NCBI GenBank assembly: GCA_937910265.1
Contig: CALEPD010000106.1
Location: 1 to 15,188, forward strand
Source: an uncultured Bacteroidales bacterium
GTDB lineage: Bacteria; Bacteroidota; Bacteroidia; Bacteroidales; P3
Reading direction: 5' to 3'
Length of the DNA: 15,188 nt
Shown: in pieces, positions 6,278 through 13,898 of the stretch
How the letters are laid out: each line of letters opens with the position of its first letter
Position numbering within the stretch: the first letter of the stretch is position 1
Position numbers and translations under genes: made by a program
The notes under the pieces: generated by a model
Databases searched by the model: none
What the model saw: only the letters and a program-made list of their open reading frames with translations
Told to the model about the DNA's origin: nothing

Positions 6278-6706
6278 ATGGATTTAAGTAACATTCTTGT
6301 AATTTCCGGTAAACCTGATTTAAGTGAACTCGTTTCCCAAACAAAAACAGGTGCCATCGTTCGCAATTTAGTAAACAATCAGAAATTCCCCGTATTCAAA
6401 AATGATCGTATCAGTTCATTGGGTGAAATCCGCATCTTTACAGTATCTGACGAAAAACCGATCGAAGAGGTATTTCTCGATATATACAAACATCTTGAGG
6501 CAAATCCCATCCCGTTCGACACAAAAACGGCATCAGCCAATGAAATGTTCGATTTTCTTAAGGTAGTACTCCCCGATTACGACACCGAACGTGTCCATGC
6601 CTCCGATGTGAAAAAACTATTCAGCTGGTATAACATTCTGCTCAATGCAGGAAAAATAACAGTTGACGAAGAGGAGAAGAAGGAAGAGGAGGCCAGCGAG
6701 CAATAA
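6278..6706 (+). CDS. DUF5606 family protein
   Basis: The 142-residue soluble protein matches what I know of DUF5606, a small domain largely confined to Bacteroidota. The N-terminus LSNILVISGKPDLSELVSQTKTG resembles the family's ISGKPGLYKLVSRGKN pattern. SSLGEIRIFT (46-55), VLPDYDTERVHASDVKKLFSWYNILL (from about 93) complete the domain. The last 15 residues are strongly acidic (DEEEKKEEE), a low-complexity tail. There is no signal peptide or membrane segment, so it is cytoplasmic. The function of the family is not established. It is the first gene of a likely operon with the lipoprotein gene (26 bases later) and metG. Confidence 0.88.
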   Translation: MDLSNILVISGKPDLSELVSQTKTGAIVRNLVNNQKFPVFKNDRISSLGEIRIFTVSDEKPIEEVFLDIYKHLEANPIPFDTKTASANEMFDFLKVVLPDYDTERVHASDVKKLFSWYNILLNAGKITVDEEEKKEEEASEQ

Positions 6707-6732
6707 AATAAAATTCCTAAATGCTTTGTGAT

Positions 6733-7782
6733 ATGAAAAAAACTTTGTTCTATGCATGTTTGTTGTCGGCTTCTGCCATGTTGTTTTCATGCAACCCCGA
6801 CGATAATAACAATTCGAATGGCGAAGATGGTGGTACCACCCCGCAAGAACGGTTGTCAGAAGGCATCTACGAGCCTGACAACAAAATCAATACAGTTGCC
6901 TACGACGACTTTGTCGATGAGTGGTGGTCATGGGCCGACCGCAAACTTGACCATATAGCATATTCCGACGGATTGTCGCTGACTTTAGGCTATGACGGCG
7001 ATTATCTCTCAACAGTAAGCACTGTGAATGATGATGAGCCTGTTGAGGCACGTTTTTTCTATAATAGCGGAAAATTGTCCAATTACGACATGTATTACAA
7101 CAATGCATTGGCCCTCTCGGTGAATGTATCACATAATGCCAGCAACAAGATATCCAATGCCAATATTACCATCAGTGATGACTATATCAATATGCTGATG
7201 GGTGATTTCGGCGGAATGATGTCTCTCGACAACCTATTGGGCAAACGCGTATCCCAGTCTTTACAAAATATAGCAAAACTTAAATCGTTGCCAAGTAGTA
7301 AATTCCAAATCAGTGATAAAACTGTAACTGCCTCCTACAATTGGGAGGGCGATAATGTTGTTCAGGAAATCATTTCCGCCAATATCAGCATCATCCTTTC
7401 TGCCGAAGAGTTGACAGTACTCGAATCGCTGTTCGGTTTCGAGATACCAGATGCGGTTATGGCATTGCTTGGCTCATCTGGATTGCCACTGCAGTTTGCT
7501 TTATCTGACACACTGTTTTATTCATACGATGACAAGAAGAATCCTTATTACTACTGTTGGGCCGAAGGTGTTACCGCCAATACTTTGTCGCGCAACAATC
7601 CTCTTCAGGTCAGCCAAAGCGGTTGTGAATCAATATCCATTTCTATGATGGGTCAGGTGATTCCGCTTCAAGATGAACCTTATGAGTCTGTATCCTCGGT
7701 TGCCTACACTTACAACGATGCCGATTGTCCGTTGACTATTATCTCCGACGGGTCTACAAAAACAATCACATATAAGGAATAA
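6733..7782 (+). CDS. Lipoprotein of unknown function
   Basis: Starting from the ATG at 6733 (MKKTLFYACLLSASAMLFSC) the 349-residue protein has a type II signal peptide with lipobox LFSC and lipidated Cys20. The residues after it, NPDDNNN, are acidic and Asn-rich, as in lipoprotein export signals that send Bacteroidota lipoproteins to the cell surface. The mature part contains short beta segments of the pattern ARFFYNSGKLSNYDMYY (about 105-121) and VAYTYNDADCPLTI near the C-terminus, reminiscent of YD-like or antiparallel beta-sheet proteins, but I cannot assign a family. An in-frame ATG four codons upstream is possible, but the Lys-Lys start is the better signal peptide. It sits 26 bases after the DUF5606 gene and 23 before metG. 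Confidence 0.85.
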   Translation: MKKTLFYACLLSASAMLFSCNPDDNNNSNGEDGGTTPQERLSEGIYEPDNKINTVAYDDFVDEWWSWADRKLDHIAYSDGLSLTLGYDGDYLSTVSTVNDDEPVEARFFYNSGKLSNYDMYYNNALALSVNVSHNASNKISNANITISDDYINMLMGDFGGMMSLDNLLGKRVSQSLQNIAKLKSLPSSKFQISDKTVTASYNWEGDNVVQEIISANISIILSAEELTVLESLFGFEIPDAVMALLGSSGLPLQFALSDTLFYSYDDKKNPYYYCWAEGVTANTLSRNNPLQVSQSGCESISISMMGQVIPLQDEPYESVSSVAYTYNDADCPLTIISDGSTKTITYKE

Positions 7783-7805
7783 ATAACCTTCCTAATTTTA
7801 ATACA

Positions 7806-9872
7806 ATGACATATACCGATAAAGATAATTCGTTTAAACGTTATACCATCACCTCTGCCCTTCCTTATGCCAACGGCCCCGTACATATCGGACATTTGGC
7901 TGGTGTGTATGTGCCCGCCGATATCTATGCGCGTTACTTGCGTGCAGCCGGCGAAGAAGTCATTTTTATTGGAGGTAGCGACGAACATGGCGTGCCCATC
8001 ACCATCAAGGCACGAAAAGAAGGCTGCTCTCCTCAAGACATTGTTGATAGATACCACTCCATCATCAAACAGTCGTTCAGCGATTTGGGTATATCGTTCG
8101 ATATCTATTCCCGTACATCCGACCCCGAACACCACACAACAGCTGCCGATTATTTCAAGAAACTGTACGACGAAGGGAAATTTGTCGAAAAATCATCCAT
8201 GCAGTATTTCGACGAAACTGCCAACCAGTTTCTTGCCGACCGTTATATCACAGGTACATGTCCCCATTGCGGTAACGAACATGCCTATGGCGACCAGTGC
8301 GAGGCTTGCGGTACATCCCTCAATGCAACCGACCTCATCAATCCTAAGTCAACTTTGAGCGGAAATGTTCCGGTTATGAAGGAGACGAAACATTGGTATC
8401 TACCCCTTGACCAGTACGAACCATGGCTGAGAGAATGGATACTTGAACAACATAAAGGCGATTGGAAAACAAACGTATATGGTCAGTGTAAATCGTGGAT
8501 TGATGCCGGTTTGCAGCCCCGTGCCGTAACCCGTGACCTCGACTGGGGTGTAAAACTTCCCATTGCCGACTCTGAAGGCAAGGTGCTCTATGTATGGTTT
8601 GATGCTCCTATCGGATATATCAGCTTTACCAAACAACTGAAAGGCAATGATTGGGAAAAATGGTGGAAAGCCGATGACACCAAACTGGTGCACTTTATCG
8701 GTAAGGACAACATCGTGTTCCATTGCATCATTTTCCCTGCAATGCTCAAGGCTGATGGTAGTTACATATTGCCGCAGAATGTTCCGGCCAACGAGTTCCT
8801 GAACCTTGAAGGCGATAAAATCAGCACCTCACGCAATTGGGCGGTGTGGTTGCACGAGTACCTGCAGGGATTTGCAGGCAAGCAGGACGTATTGCGCTAC
8901 ACTCTTTGTTCAAACGCACCCGAAACCAAAGACAATGACTTCACTTGGAAGGACTTCCAGTTGAAGAACAATTCCGAATTGGTCGCCATCTTCGGTAATT
9001 TTGTCAACAGAACATTGGTGCTAACCCATAAGTTCTTCGAAGGCAAGGTCCCCGCATGCGCTCAGCAGTTGGCCGATATCGACAAGGCTCTTATAGCCGA
9101 AATCGCCACTTTCCCCGAACGCATTGGCCGTAGTATCGAAACCTATCGCTTCCGTGATGCTGTAGCCGAAATGATGAATTTGGCACGTTTGGGCAACAAG
9201 TATCTGACCGATACCGAACCATGGAAATTAATGAAAACCGACCCCGAAAGAACGGCAACGGTTCTCAATCTTTCTCTTCAGATTTGTGCCAACTTGGCCA
9301 TTTTGTGCCAGCCCTTTATGCCTTTCTCGTCAGAGAAACTGTCGCGCATGTTGAATTTGCAAGGCAATTTCATGTGGCGTGACGCCGGCGGCGTTCAATT
9401 GCTCTCTCAGGGCACACAGTTGGCTACTCCCGAATTGCTCTTCGAGCAAATCGACGACTCTGTGATTGAGGCTCAGGTGAATAAACTTCTCGATACAAAA
9501 AAACAAAACGAATTGTCTGCATGGCAGCCTCAGTCTGTTAAACCCGAAGTCACTTTCGACGATTTCTCGAAAATGGACATCCGTGTGGGCACCATACTCG
9601 AATGTGCCAAGGTCCCGAAGGCTGATAAACTGCTACAATTCAAGATTCAGGATGGAATGGAGACCCGCACCATTGTCAGCGGCATTGCCAAGTTTTATCC
9701 CGAACCCGAGAAATTGGTGGGCATGCAGATTTGTTTCATTGCCAACTTCCCGCCTCGTAAGTTGAAAGGCGTCGAAAGCCAAGGCATGATTCTCAGTGCT
9801 GAGGATAAAGACGGGAGACTGGTGCTTATAACTCCTTCTCAAATGGTGACTCCAGGTTGCCAAGTGGGTTGA
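7806..9872 (+). CDS. metG: Methionyl-tRNA synthetase
   Basis: MetG charges tRNA-Met with methionine in the cytosol. The 688-residue protein has the class I signature HIGH at 27-30 (PYANGPVHIGH) and the KMSKS equivalent KISTS at 338-342. The connective domain carries one four-cysteine zinc knuckle (Cys152, Cys155, Cys165, Cys168). WFDAPIGYISF at 264-274 belongs to the methionine-binding region. An anticodon-binding helical domain spans roughly 390-560, and a C-terminal EMAP/Trbp111-type tRNA-binding domain begins near 580 (FSKMDIRVGTILECAKVPKADKLL), which is common in long, dimeric MetG forms. The length is full. No Shine-Dalgarno sequence precedes the ATG. A strong hairpin follows the stop by 28 bases. 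Confidence 0.98.
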   Translation: MTYTDKDNSFKRYTITSALPYANGPVHIGHLAGVYVPADIYARYLRAAGEEVIFIGGSDEHGVPITIKARKEGCSPQDIVDRYHSIIKQSFSDLGISFDIYSRTSDPEHHTTAADYFKKLYDEGKFVEKSSMQYFDETANQFLADRYITGTCPHCGNEHAYGDQCEACGTSLNATDLINPKSTLSGNVPVMKETKHWYLPLDQYEPWLREWILEQHKGDWKTNVYGQCKSWIDAGLQPRAVTRDLDWGVKLPIADSEGKVLYVWFDAPIGYISFTKQLKGNDWEKWWKADDTKLVHFIGKDNIVFHCIIFPAMLKADGSYILPQNVPANEFLNLEGDKISTSRNWAVWLHEYLQGFAGKQDVLRYTLCSNAPETKDNDFTWKDFQLKNNSELVAIFGNFVNRTLVLTHKFFEGKVPACAQQLADIDKALIAEIATFPERIGRSIETYRFRDAVAEMMNLARLGNKYLTDTEPWKLMKTDPERTATVLNLSLQICANLAILCQPFMPFSSEKLSRMLNLQGNFMWRDAGGVQLLSQGTQLATPELLFEQIDDSVIEAQVNKLLDTKKQNELSAWQPQSVKPEVTFDDFSKMDIRVGTILECAKVPKADKLLQFKIQDGMETRTIVSGIAKFYPEPEKLVGMQICFIANFPPRKLKGVESQGMILSAEDKDGRLVLITPSQMVTPGCQVG

Positions 9873-9899
9873 TTCGTGATTATATAAAATCCGCATATT

Positions 9900-9928
9900 A
9901 CAAGGATCGCCATGGTGCGGTCCTTTGT
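9900..9928 (+). terminator. Hairpin terminator after metG
   Basis: ACAAGGATCGC (9900-9910) pairs with GCGGTCCTTTGT (9917-9928) through 11 base pairs with one bulged T (9924), one G-T pair and a six-base loop. It starts 28 bases after the metG stop and lies before the promoter of the next operon. The downstream tract is not very T-rich, so termination strength is uncertain. Confidence 0.65.
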
Positions 9929-9974
9929 TGTATAACCATAATATAAACAACTGATTTACACATCAATTATATTG

Positions 9975-10004
9975 TTTGTGTAACTAGCACGGTTTGTAAC
10001 TTTG
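9975..10004 (+). promoter_or_regulatory. Bacteroidota-type promoter of the reductase-DUF4837 operon
   Basis: TTTG at 9975-9978 and TAACTTTG at 9997-10004 match the -33 and -7 elements, separated by 18 bases, the same spacing as the promoter at 679-708. The predicted start near 10010 gives a leader of roughly 14 bases before the ATG at 10024. Confidence 0.8.
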
Positions 10005-10023
10005 CATAAAAAGATCAATTGGT

Positions 10024-11028
10024 ATGAAAGTTCTCTTATTGGGTGCTTCCGGATTGCTGGGGCATAATCTGCTGAAAACGCTTTTGCAACGCAACATCAG
10101 TGTAGTGGCGCTCTTGAGGCAAGGAAGCCCTCTCGAAATAGCCGACGCAAATCTGACACTTATAAGGTGCAAGACATTCGACGAAGAATCGCTTGCCGCC
10201 GCGGCTATAGGATGTGATGCCATTATAAACAGTGCGGGCATCACCGACATGTCGTTGCGTTATGAGGAGTATCTGCCCATCAATTCCCGTCTGCCCGAAT
10301 TGTTGGTTGGGGTGATGCTGCGGTGTAATGTCGGCACCTTAGTACATGTAAGTACCTCCAATACTGTCGGTTTTGGATCTCCTCATCTGCAAGCTGACGA
10401 ATCTGCTCCGATGCAGCCTCCATTTTCCAACAGCTATTATGCCATGAGCAAAAGGATAGGGGAGGATTATTTGCTGAGTGCTGCTCGCGAATATCCGCAC
10501 TTGAGAATTGTAGTGACAAACCCCGGGTTTATGATTGGACCGTACGACATCAAGCCTTCAAGCGGGGCAATGTTGTTGGCAGGCTATCGCAGGCGATTTA
10601 TGATGGCCCCAAAGGGTGGCAAAAGTTTTGTCCACGTCGCGGCAGTGGCAACGGCAGTGGTAAATGCCATGGAAACAGGATGTAGCGGAGAAAAATACCT
10701 TTTAACAGCATCTAATATGACTATAAAGGATTTATATGAGATGCAAGCCCGTATATGTTCTTATAGGCAGACTATATTATTGATTCCAAATTGGTTGATG
10801 TCTTTTGCGGGTTGTTTGGGAGACTTGTTGCGCAAATTGGGGCTGAAAATCAGTTTAAGCACCCGTAATGTGCGCCAGCTGATGGTGACCGAACATTATT
10901 CCAATGCCAAGGCGTCGGAATATCTACAGATGCCCGATATTACAATCGAGAATGCGATACGCGATTTTCATCAGTACCGTAACACAAAGATTGCTCATAC
11001 TCCGCATACTAAAAACCCCGTCAAGTAA
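10024..11028 (+). CDS. NAD(P)-dependent epimerase/dehydratase family protein (extended SDR)
   Basis: The 334-residue protein is an extended short-chain dehydrogenase/reductase. The Rossmann dinucleotide motif GASGLLG is at 7-13, the conserved NSAGITD at 69-75, a Ser pair in VHVSTSNTVG (Ser110, Ser112), and the catalytic Tyr139-x-x-x-Lys143 in YYAMSKRIGED. NPGFMIGP at 166-173 is the usual substrate-side loop. The C-terminal third is more variable and contains a hydrophobic segment around 250-265. The pattern resembles dihydroflavonol-reductase-like or HpnA-like enzymes that reduce or epimerise a sugar or lipid substrate; the substrate cannot be read from sequence. It leads an operon with the DUF4837 lipoprotein, 66 bases downstream, and the envelope genes beyond. 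Confidence 0.88.
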   Translation: MKVLLLGASGLLGHNLLKTLLQRNISVVALLRQGSPLEIADANLTLIRCKTFDEESLAAAAIGCDAIINSAGITDMSLRYEEYLPINSRLPELLVGVMLRCNVGTLVHVSTSNTVGFGSPHLQADESAPMQPPFSNSYYAMSKRIGEDYLLSAAREYPHLRIVVTNPGFMIGPYDIKPSSGAMLLAGYRRRFMMAPKGGKSFVHVAAVATAVVNAMETGCSGEKYLLTASNMTIKDLYEMQARICSYRQTILLIPNWLMSFAGCLGDLLRKLGLKISLSTRNVRQLMVTEHYSNAKASEYLQMPDITIENAIRDFHQYRNTKIAHTPHTKNPVK

Positions 11029-11094
11029 GTCCCATATAACATTTTGGCACTTTCTCCGTTATTGTTTAAGGTGAGAAATATAATTTGATTTGAT

Positions 11095-12138
11095 ATGAAA
11101 ATGAAAAGACTTTTTTATCTATTTTGCATCTCTCTTCTTGTCGTTTCGTGTACCGGTCAATCGGGCAAAAATGGAACCACATCTGGCGGTTCGGCTGATG
11201 AATATGCAAATAAACGTGCCTCTGCCGGAAAAACCCTCGAAGTGCTTCTTGCTGCCGACGAATCTGTATATTCCGGTGAGATAAAGAGTTTGATTGATTC
11301 TATCTTTCTGTCTCCGCAAGACTGTCTCCCGCAGCTCGAGCCACGTTTCGACCTGGTGAATATCCCTCTTTCATCATACCAAAACACCGAAATGTTTCTG
11401 GCCCATAGAAATATTGTGATTCTTGACATCAATCCCGAGAATCCCAATAAAGTCTATTTGAAAAAGGATTCTTATGCCGCCCCGCAGGTGGTCTTCGATT
11501 TTGCCGTTAAGGATAGAAATCAGTTGGATTCATTAATCCGTCATTATGCCGACCGCCTGTTGTCCGAAATTTATGATACCGAATACCGGCGCATGAAGAA
11601 GGTCTTTGATGACATGAAGGATATTAAAATAAGCGATGCCATAACCCAGCAGTTTGGATTCAAACTCTCCATTCCTGAGGAATATGAAATAGCGGCAAAG
11701 GATGTCGACTATGCATGGGTTAGAAAAGAAACCAAGGATTTCGGACTTGGAGTGCTGATTCATCAGAAATCCTATACCGATATGAACCAACTCGATCCGG
11801 AGTCGTGTGTTGCCATGGTCGACTCCGTTATGAAACGTGTACCCGGTCCTGCCGATGGAAGTTATATGGGAACAGAATCACGTCTCGACATCATCTCAAA
11901 GAAGGTCGACTTCAATGCAACAAACTATTGCATCGAAACAAGAGGATGCTGGCGGTTGTTCGGCGATTTCATGGGCGGCCCCTTTGTTGCCTACACATTC
12001 CTGTCTCCCAATAACAAAAAGGTTATTCAACTCGTTGCATACGTCTATTCTCCACGATTCGAGAAACGCGACTATTTAATGCAGGTTGATGGAATCTGCC
12101 GTAGCTATCAAGCAGTTGGCAAGCAGGATCAAAACTAA
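11095..12138 (+). CDS. DUF4837 family lipoprotein
   Basis: The 347-residue protein begins with a type II signal peptide ending LLVVSC, placing the lipidated Cys at residue 19, followed by a Gly/Ser linker. The mature part resembles DUF4837, a Bacteroidota family: a start like GKTLEVLLAADESVYSG, the LPQLEPRFDLVNIPLSSY block at about 78-95, HRNIVILDINPE at 104-115, and a C-terminal half with ETRGCWRLFGDFMGGPF around 280-296. The biochemical role of the family is unknown; the protein is expected to be anchored to the inner or outer membrane on the periplasmic side. A second in-frame ATG two codons later is an equal start candidate. The next gene, a PorG-like barrel, begins 12 bases after the stop. 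Confidence 0.85.
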   Translation: MKMKRLFYLFCISLLVVSCTGQSGKNGTTSGGSADEYANKRASAGKTLEVLLAADESVYSGEIKSLIDSIFLSPQDCLPQLEPRFDLVNIPLSSYQNTEMFLAHRNIVILDINPENPNKVYLKKDSYAAPQVVFDFAVKDRNQLDSLIRHYADRLLSEIYDTEYRRMKKVFDDMKDIKISDAITQQFGFKLSIPEEYEIAAKDVDYAWVRKETKDFGLGVLIHQKSYTDMNQLDPESCVAMVDSVMKRVPGPADGSYMGTESRLDIISKKVDFNATNYCIETRGCWRLFGDFMGGPFVAYTFLSPNNKKVIQLVAYVYSPRFEKRDYLMQVDGICRSYQAVGKQDQN

Positions 12139-12150
12139 TCCTGTAGTGGT

Positions 12151-13023
12151 ATGAAACGTTTGGTTGTCTCGCTTCTTTATTTTGTTGGACTATTCCCTCT
12201 GCTTTCTCATGCTCAGGGTTTTCTCCGAAATAGCGATTTGGGTCTCGATTGTGGCTTCATGACTTACATCGGCGACCTTAACAACCAGTCGGTCTTTGGC
12301 ACACCTCATTTTGCCTATGGCGTCAATTACAGGTACCGTTTCGACGAAAGATGGGCTTTGGGTGTTACGGCAGCCAAAGGAGCAATGTCGGGCGGCAACC
12401 CTGACTGCATCCCTACCCGCAACCTTAATTTTACATCGCCCGTCTATGAGGCTAACGTCAGAGCCGAGTTCAATTTCAGAAAGTTCGATGCCGTCTCACC
12501 CGCATACAATTGGACTACCTTTATTTTTGTGGGATTGGGAGGACTTTATTTTAACCCCATGACCCAATACACCGACCCCGTTGACGGCACTGTGAGTTGG
12601 GTCGAGTTGCAACCTCTCGGCACTGAGGGGCAAATGATCAGGGCAATAGCCGATAGACATAAATACAGCCGCTTCCAGATGACCATGCCTTTCGGTTTGG
12701 GAGCCAAATTCCGATTGTCCGAAATAGTAGTGGTGACCGCTGAATACGGATTTCGGAAAACTTGGACCGACTACCTCGATGATGTAAGCACCACTTATGT
12801 CGACAGAAGTCTTTTCCCAACCACTGAGGAGGGACAGCTTGCTGCTGAATTGGCCGATCGTACCTCCGAAGTGATTCCGGGTTACGAAAATGCACCGGGC
12901 GATAAACGTGGCGACGACTCGCTCGACGATTGGTATACCTATGCCAAGGTCTCCTTGTCGGTTAACATGGATTTCCTTTTCGGATGGTTGCGCAAACCAA
13001 AATGCAACGACAACAATAATTAG
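12151..13023 (+). CDS. porG: PorG/DUF6089-like outer-membrane beta-barrel protein
   Basis: The 290-residue protein has a cleavable signal peptide (cut after Ala21, before Gln22) and a mature part made of alternating hydrophobic and polar strands rich in Tyr, Phe and Gly, for example FAYGVNYRYRFDERWALGVTAA at 54-75 and FIFVGLGGLYFNP at 123-135. This fits the DUF6089 family, which includes PorG, an outer-membrane barrel associated with the type IX secretion system in Porphyromonas gingivalis. Assignment rests on the barrel character, the start (LGLDCGFMTYIGDLN) and the position just before uppS and bamA, the same order as in P. gingivalis. Whether it serves type IX secretion here cannot be told, since no other Por gene is in the window. 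Confidence 0.8.
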   Translation: MKRLVVSLLYFVGLFPLLSHAQGFLRNSDLGLDCGFMTYIGDLNNQSVFGTPHFAYGVNYRYRFDERWALGVTAAKGAMSGGNPDCIPTRNLNFTSPVYEANVRAEFNFRKFDAVSPAYNWTTFIFVGLGGLYFNPMTQYTDPVDGTVSWVELQPLGTEGQMIRAIADRHKYSRFQMTMPFGLGAKFRLSEIVVVTAEYGFRKTWTDYLDDVSTTYVDRSLFPTTEEGQLAAELADRTSEVIPGYENAPGDKRGDDSLDDWYTYAKVSLSVNMDFLFGWLRKPKCNDNNN

Positions 13024-13040
13024 ATGACAATATAGTAGTT

Positions 13041-13778
13041 ATGAAATTGGATGACATTGATAAACAAAATGTCCCTCAGCATGTTGCTATCATTATGGAT
13101 GGCAACGGCAGATGGGCTCAACAAAAAAAGCAGAATAGAATCTTCGGACATCAGAATGCGTTGACTGCCGTCCGGCATTCTGTCGAAGCCGCCGTTGCTT
13201 CAGGGGTTAAGTATCTTACTCTCTATACTTTCAGTACCGAAAACTGGAACCGTCCAGCCGACGAAGTTGCAGGCTTGATGGAATTGCTCATCAAAGCGGT
13301 GCAGGACGAGACTAAAACACTTATGGATAACAATGTCAGGCTGCAGGCTATTGGCGACATGGACCGCATACCCCAACGTTCGCGTGCCAAGTTGCAGCAA
13401 TGCATCGAAACTACTGCCAACAATACTGCCATGACGCTCGTACTTGCCCTGAGTTACAGCGCACGTTGGGAAATGCATCAGGCTCTCAAATCAATCTCTT
13501 CCGATGTGGTATCTGGAAAATTACAACAGAATGAAATCAATGAAGATACTGTCCGTCACTATCTTGCAACAAAGGATATGCCGGATCCTGATTTGTTGAT
13601 CAGAACCGGTGGCGAGTACCGCATTAGCAACTTCATGCTTTGGCAGATGGCCTATACCGAGTTCTATTTCACCGATTTGCTTTGGCCCGATTTCCGACAC
13701 GAGCATTTCTTCGACGCTGTGGTCGATTACCAAAAGCGTCAACGGCGTTTCGGAAAGACCGGAGAGCAGGTTAGGTAG
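13041..13778 (+). CDS. uppS: Isoprenyl transferase (undecaprenyl diphosphate synthase)
   Basis: UppS extends farnesyl diphosphate with isopentenyl units to make the undecaprenyl carrier for peptidoglycan, O-antigen and other envelope polymers. The 245-residue length is typical. Signature parts are HVAIIMDGNGRWA at 14-26 with the catalytic Asp20, GH at 36-37, TLYTFSTENWNRP at 60-72, and DPDLLIRTGGEYRISNF at 182-198, whose Arg188, Arg194 and Ser196 bind the isopentenyl diphosphate. RQRRFG near the C-terminus is the usual end motif. The usual NYGGR reads SYSAR here (138-142). It lies 17 bases after the PorG-like gene and 120 before bamA. Confidence 0.97.
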   Translation: MKLDDIDKQNVPQHVAIIMDGNGRWAQQKKQNRIFGHQNALTAVRHSVEAAVASGVKYLTLYTFSTENWNRPADEVAGLMELLIKAVQDETKTLMDNNVRLQAIGDMDRIPQRSRAKLQQCIETTANNTAMTLVLALSYSARWEMHQALKSISSDVVSGKLQQNEINEDTVRHYLATKDMPDPDLLIRTGGEYRISNFMLWQMAYTEFYFTDLLWPDFRHEHFFDAVVDYQKRQRRFGKTGEQVR

Positions 13779-13898
13779 GTATGGCCGATTGCCGTTGCCA
13801 CGTTAAGAAAAAATGAAATAAAATAGGGGTGACGTACTAAAATACAACGTTTTTTGTTATTACATAGTTATACTCGTATTATATTTTGTATTGAGCAA
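13779..13898 (+). promoter_or_regulatory. bamA leader region, weak promoter candidate
   Basis: This 120-base gap is the widest inside the envelope gene block. It holds a TTTG at 13853-13856 and AT-rich TATTATATTTTG at 13877-13888, which resembles the Bacteroidota -33/-7 pair but misses the exact TAnnTTTG spacing by one base. A separate bamA transcript is possible; read-through from uppS is equally possible because no convincing hairpin is present. Confidence 0.3.
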
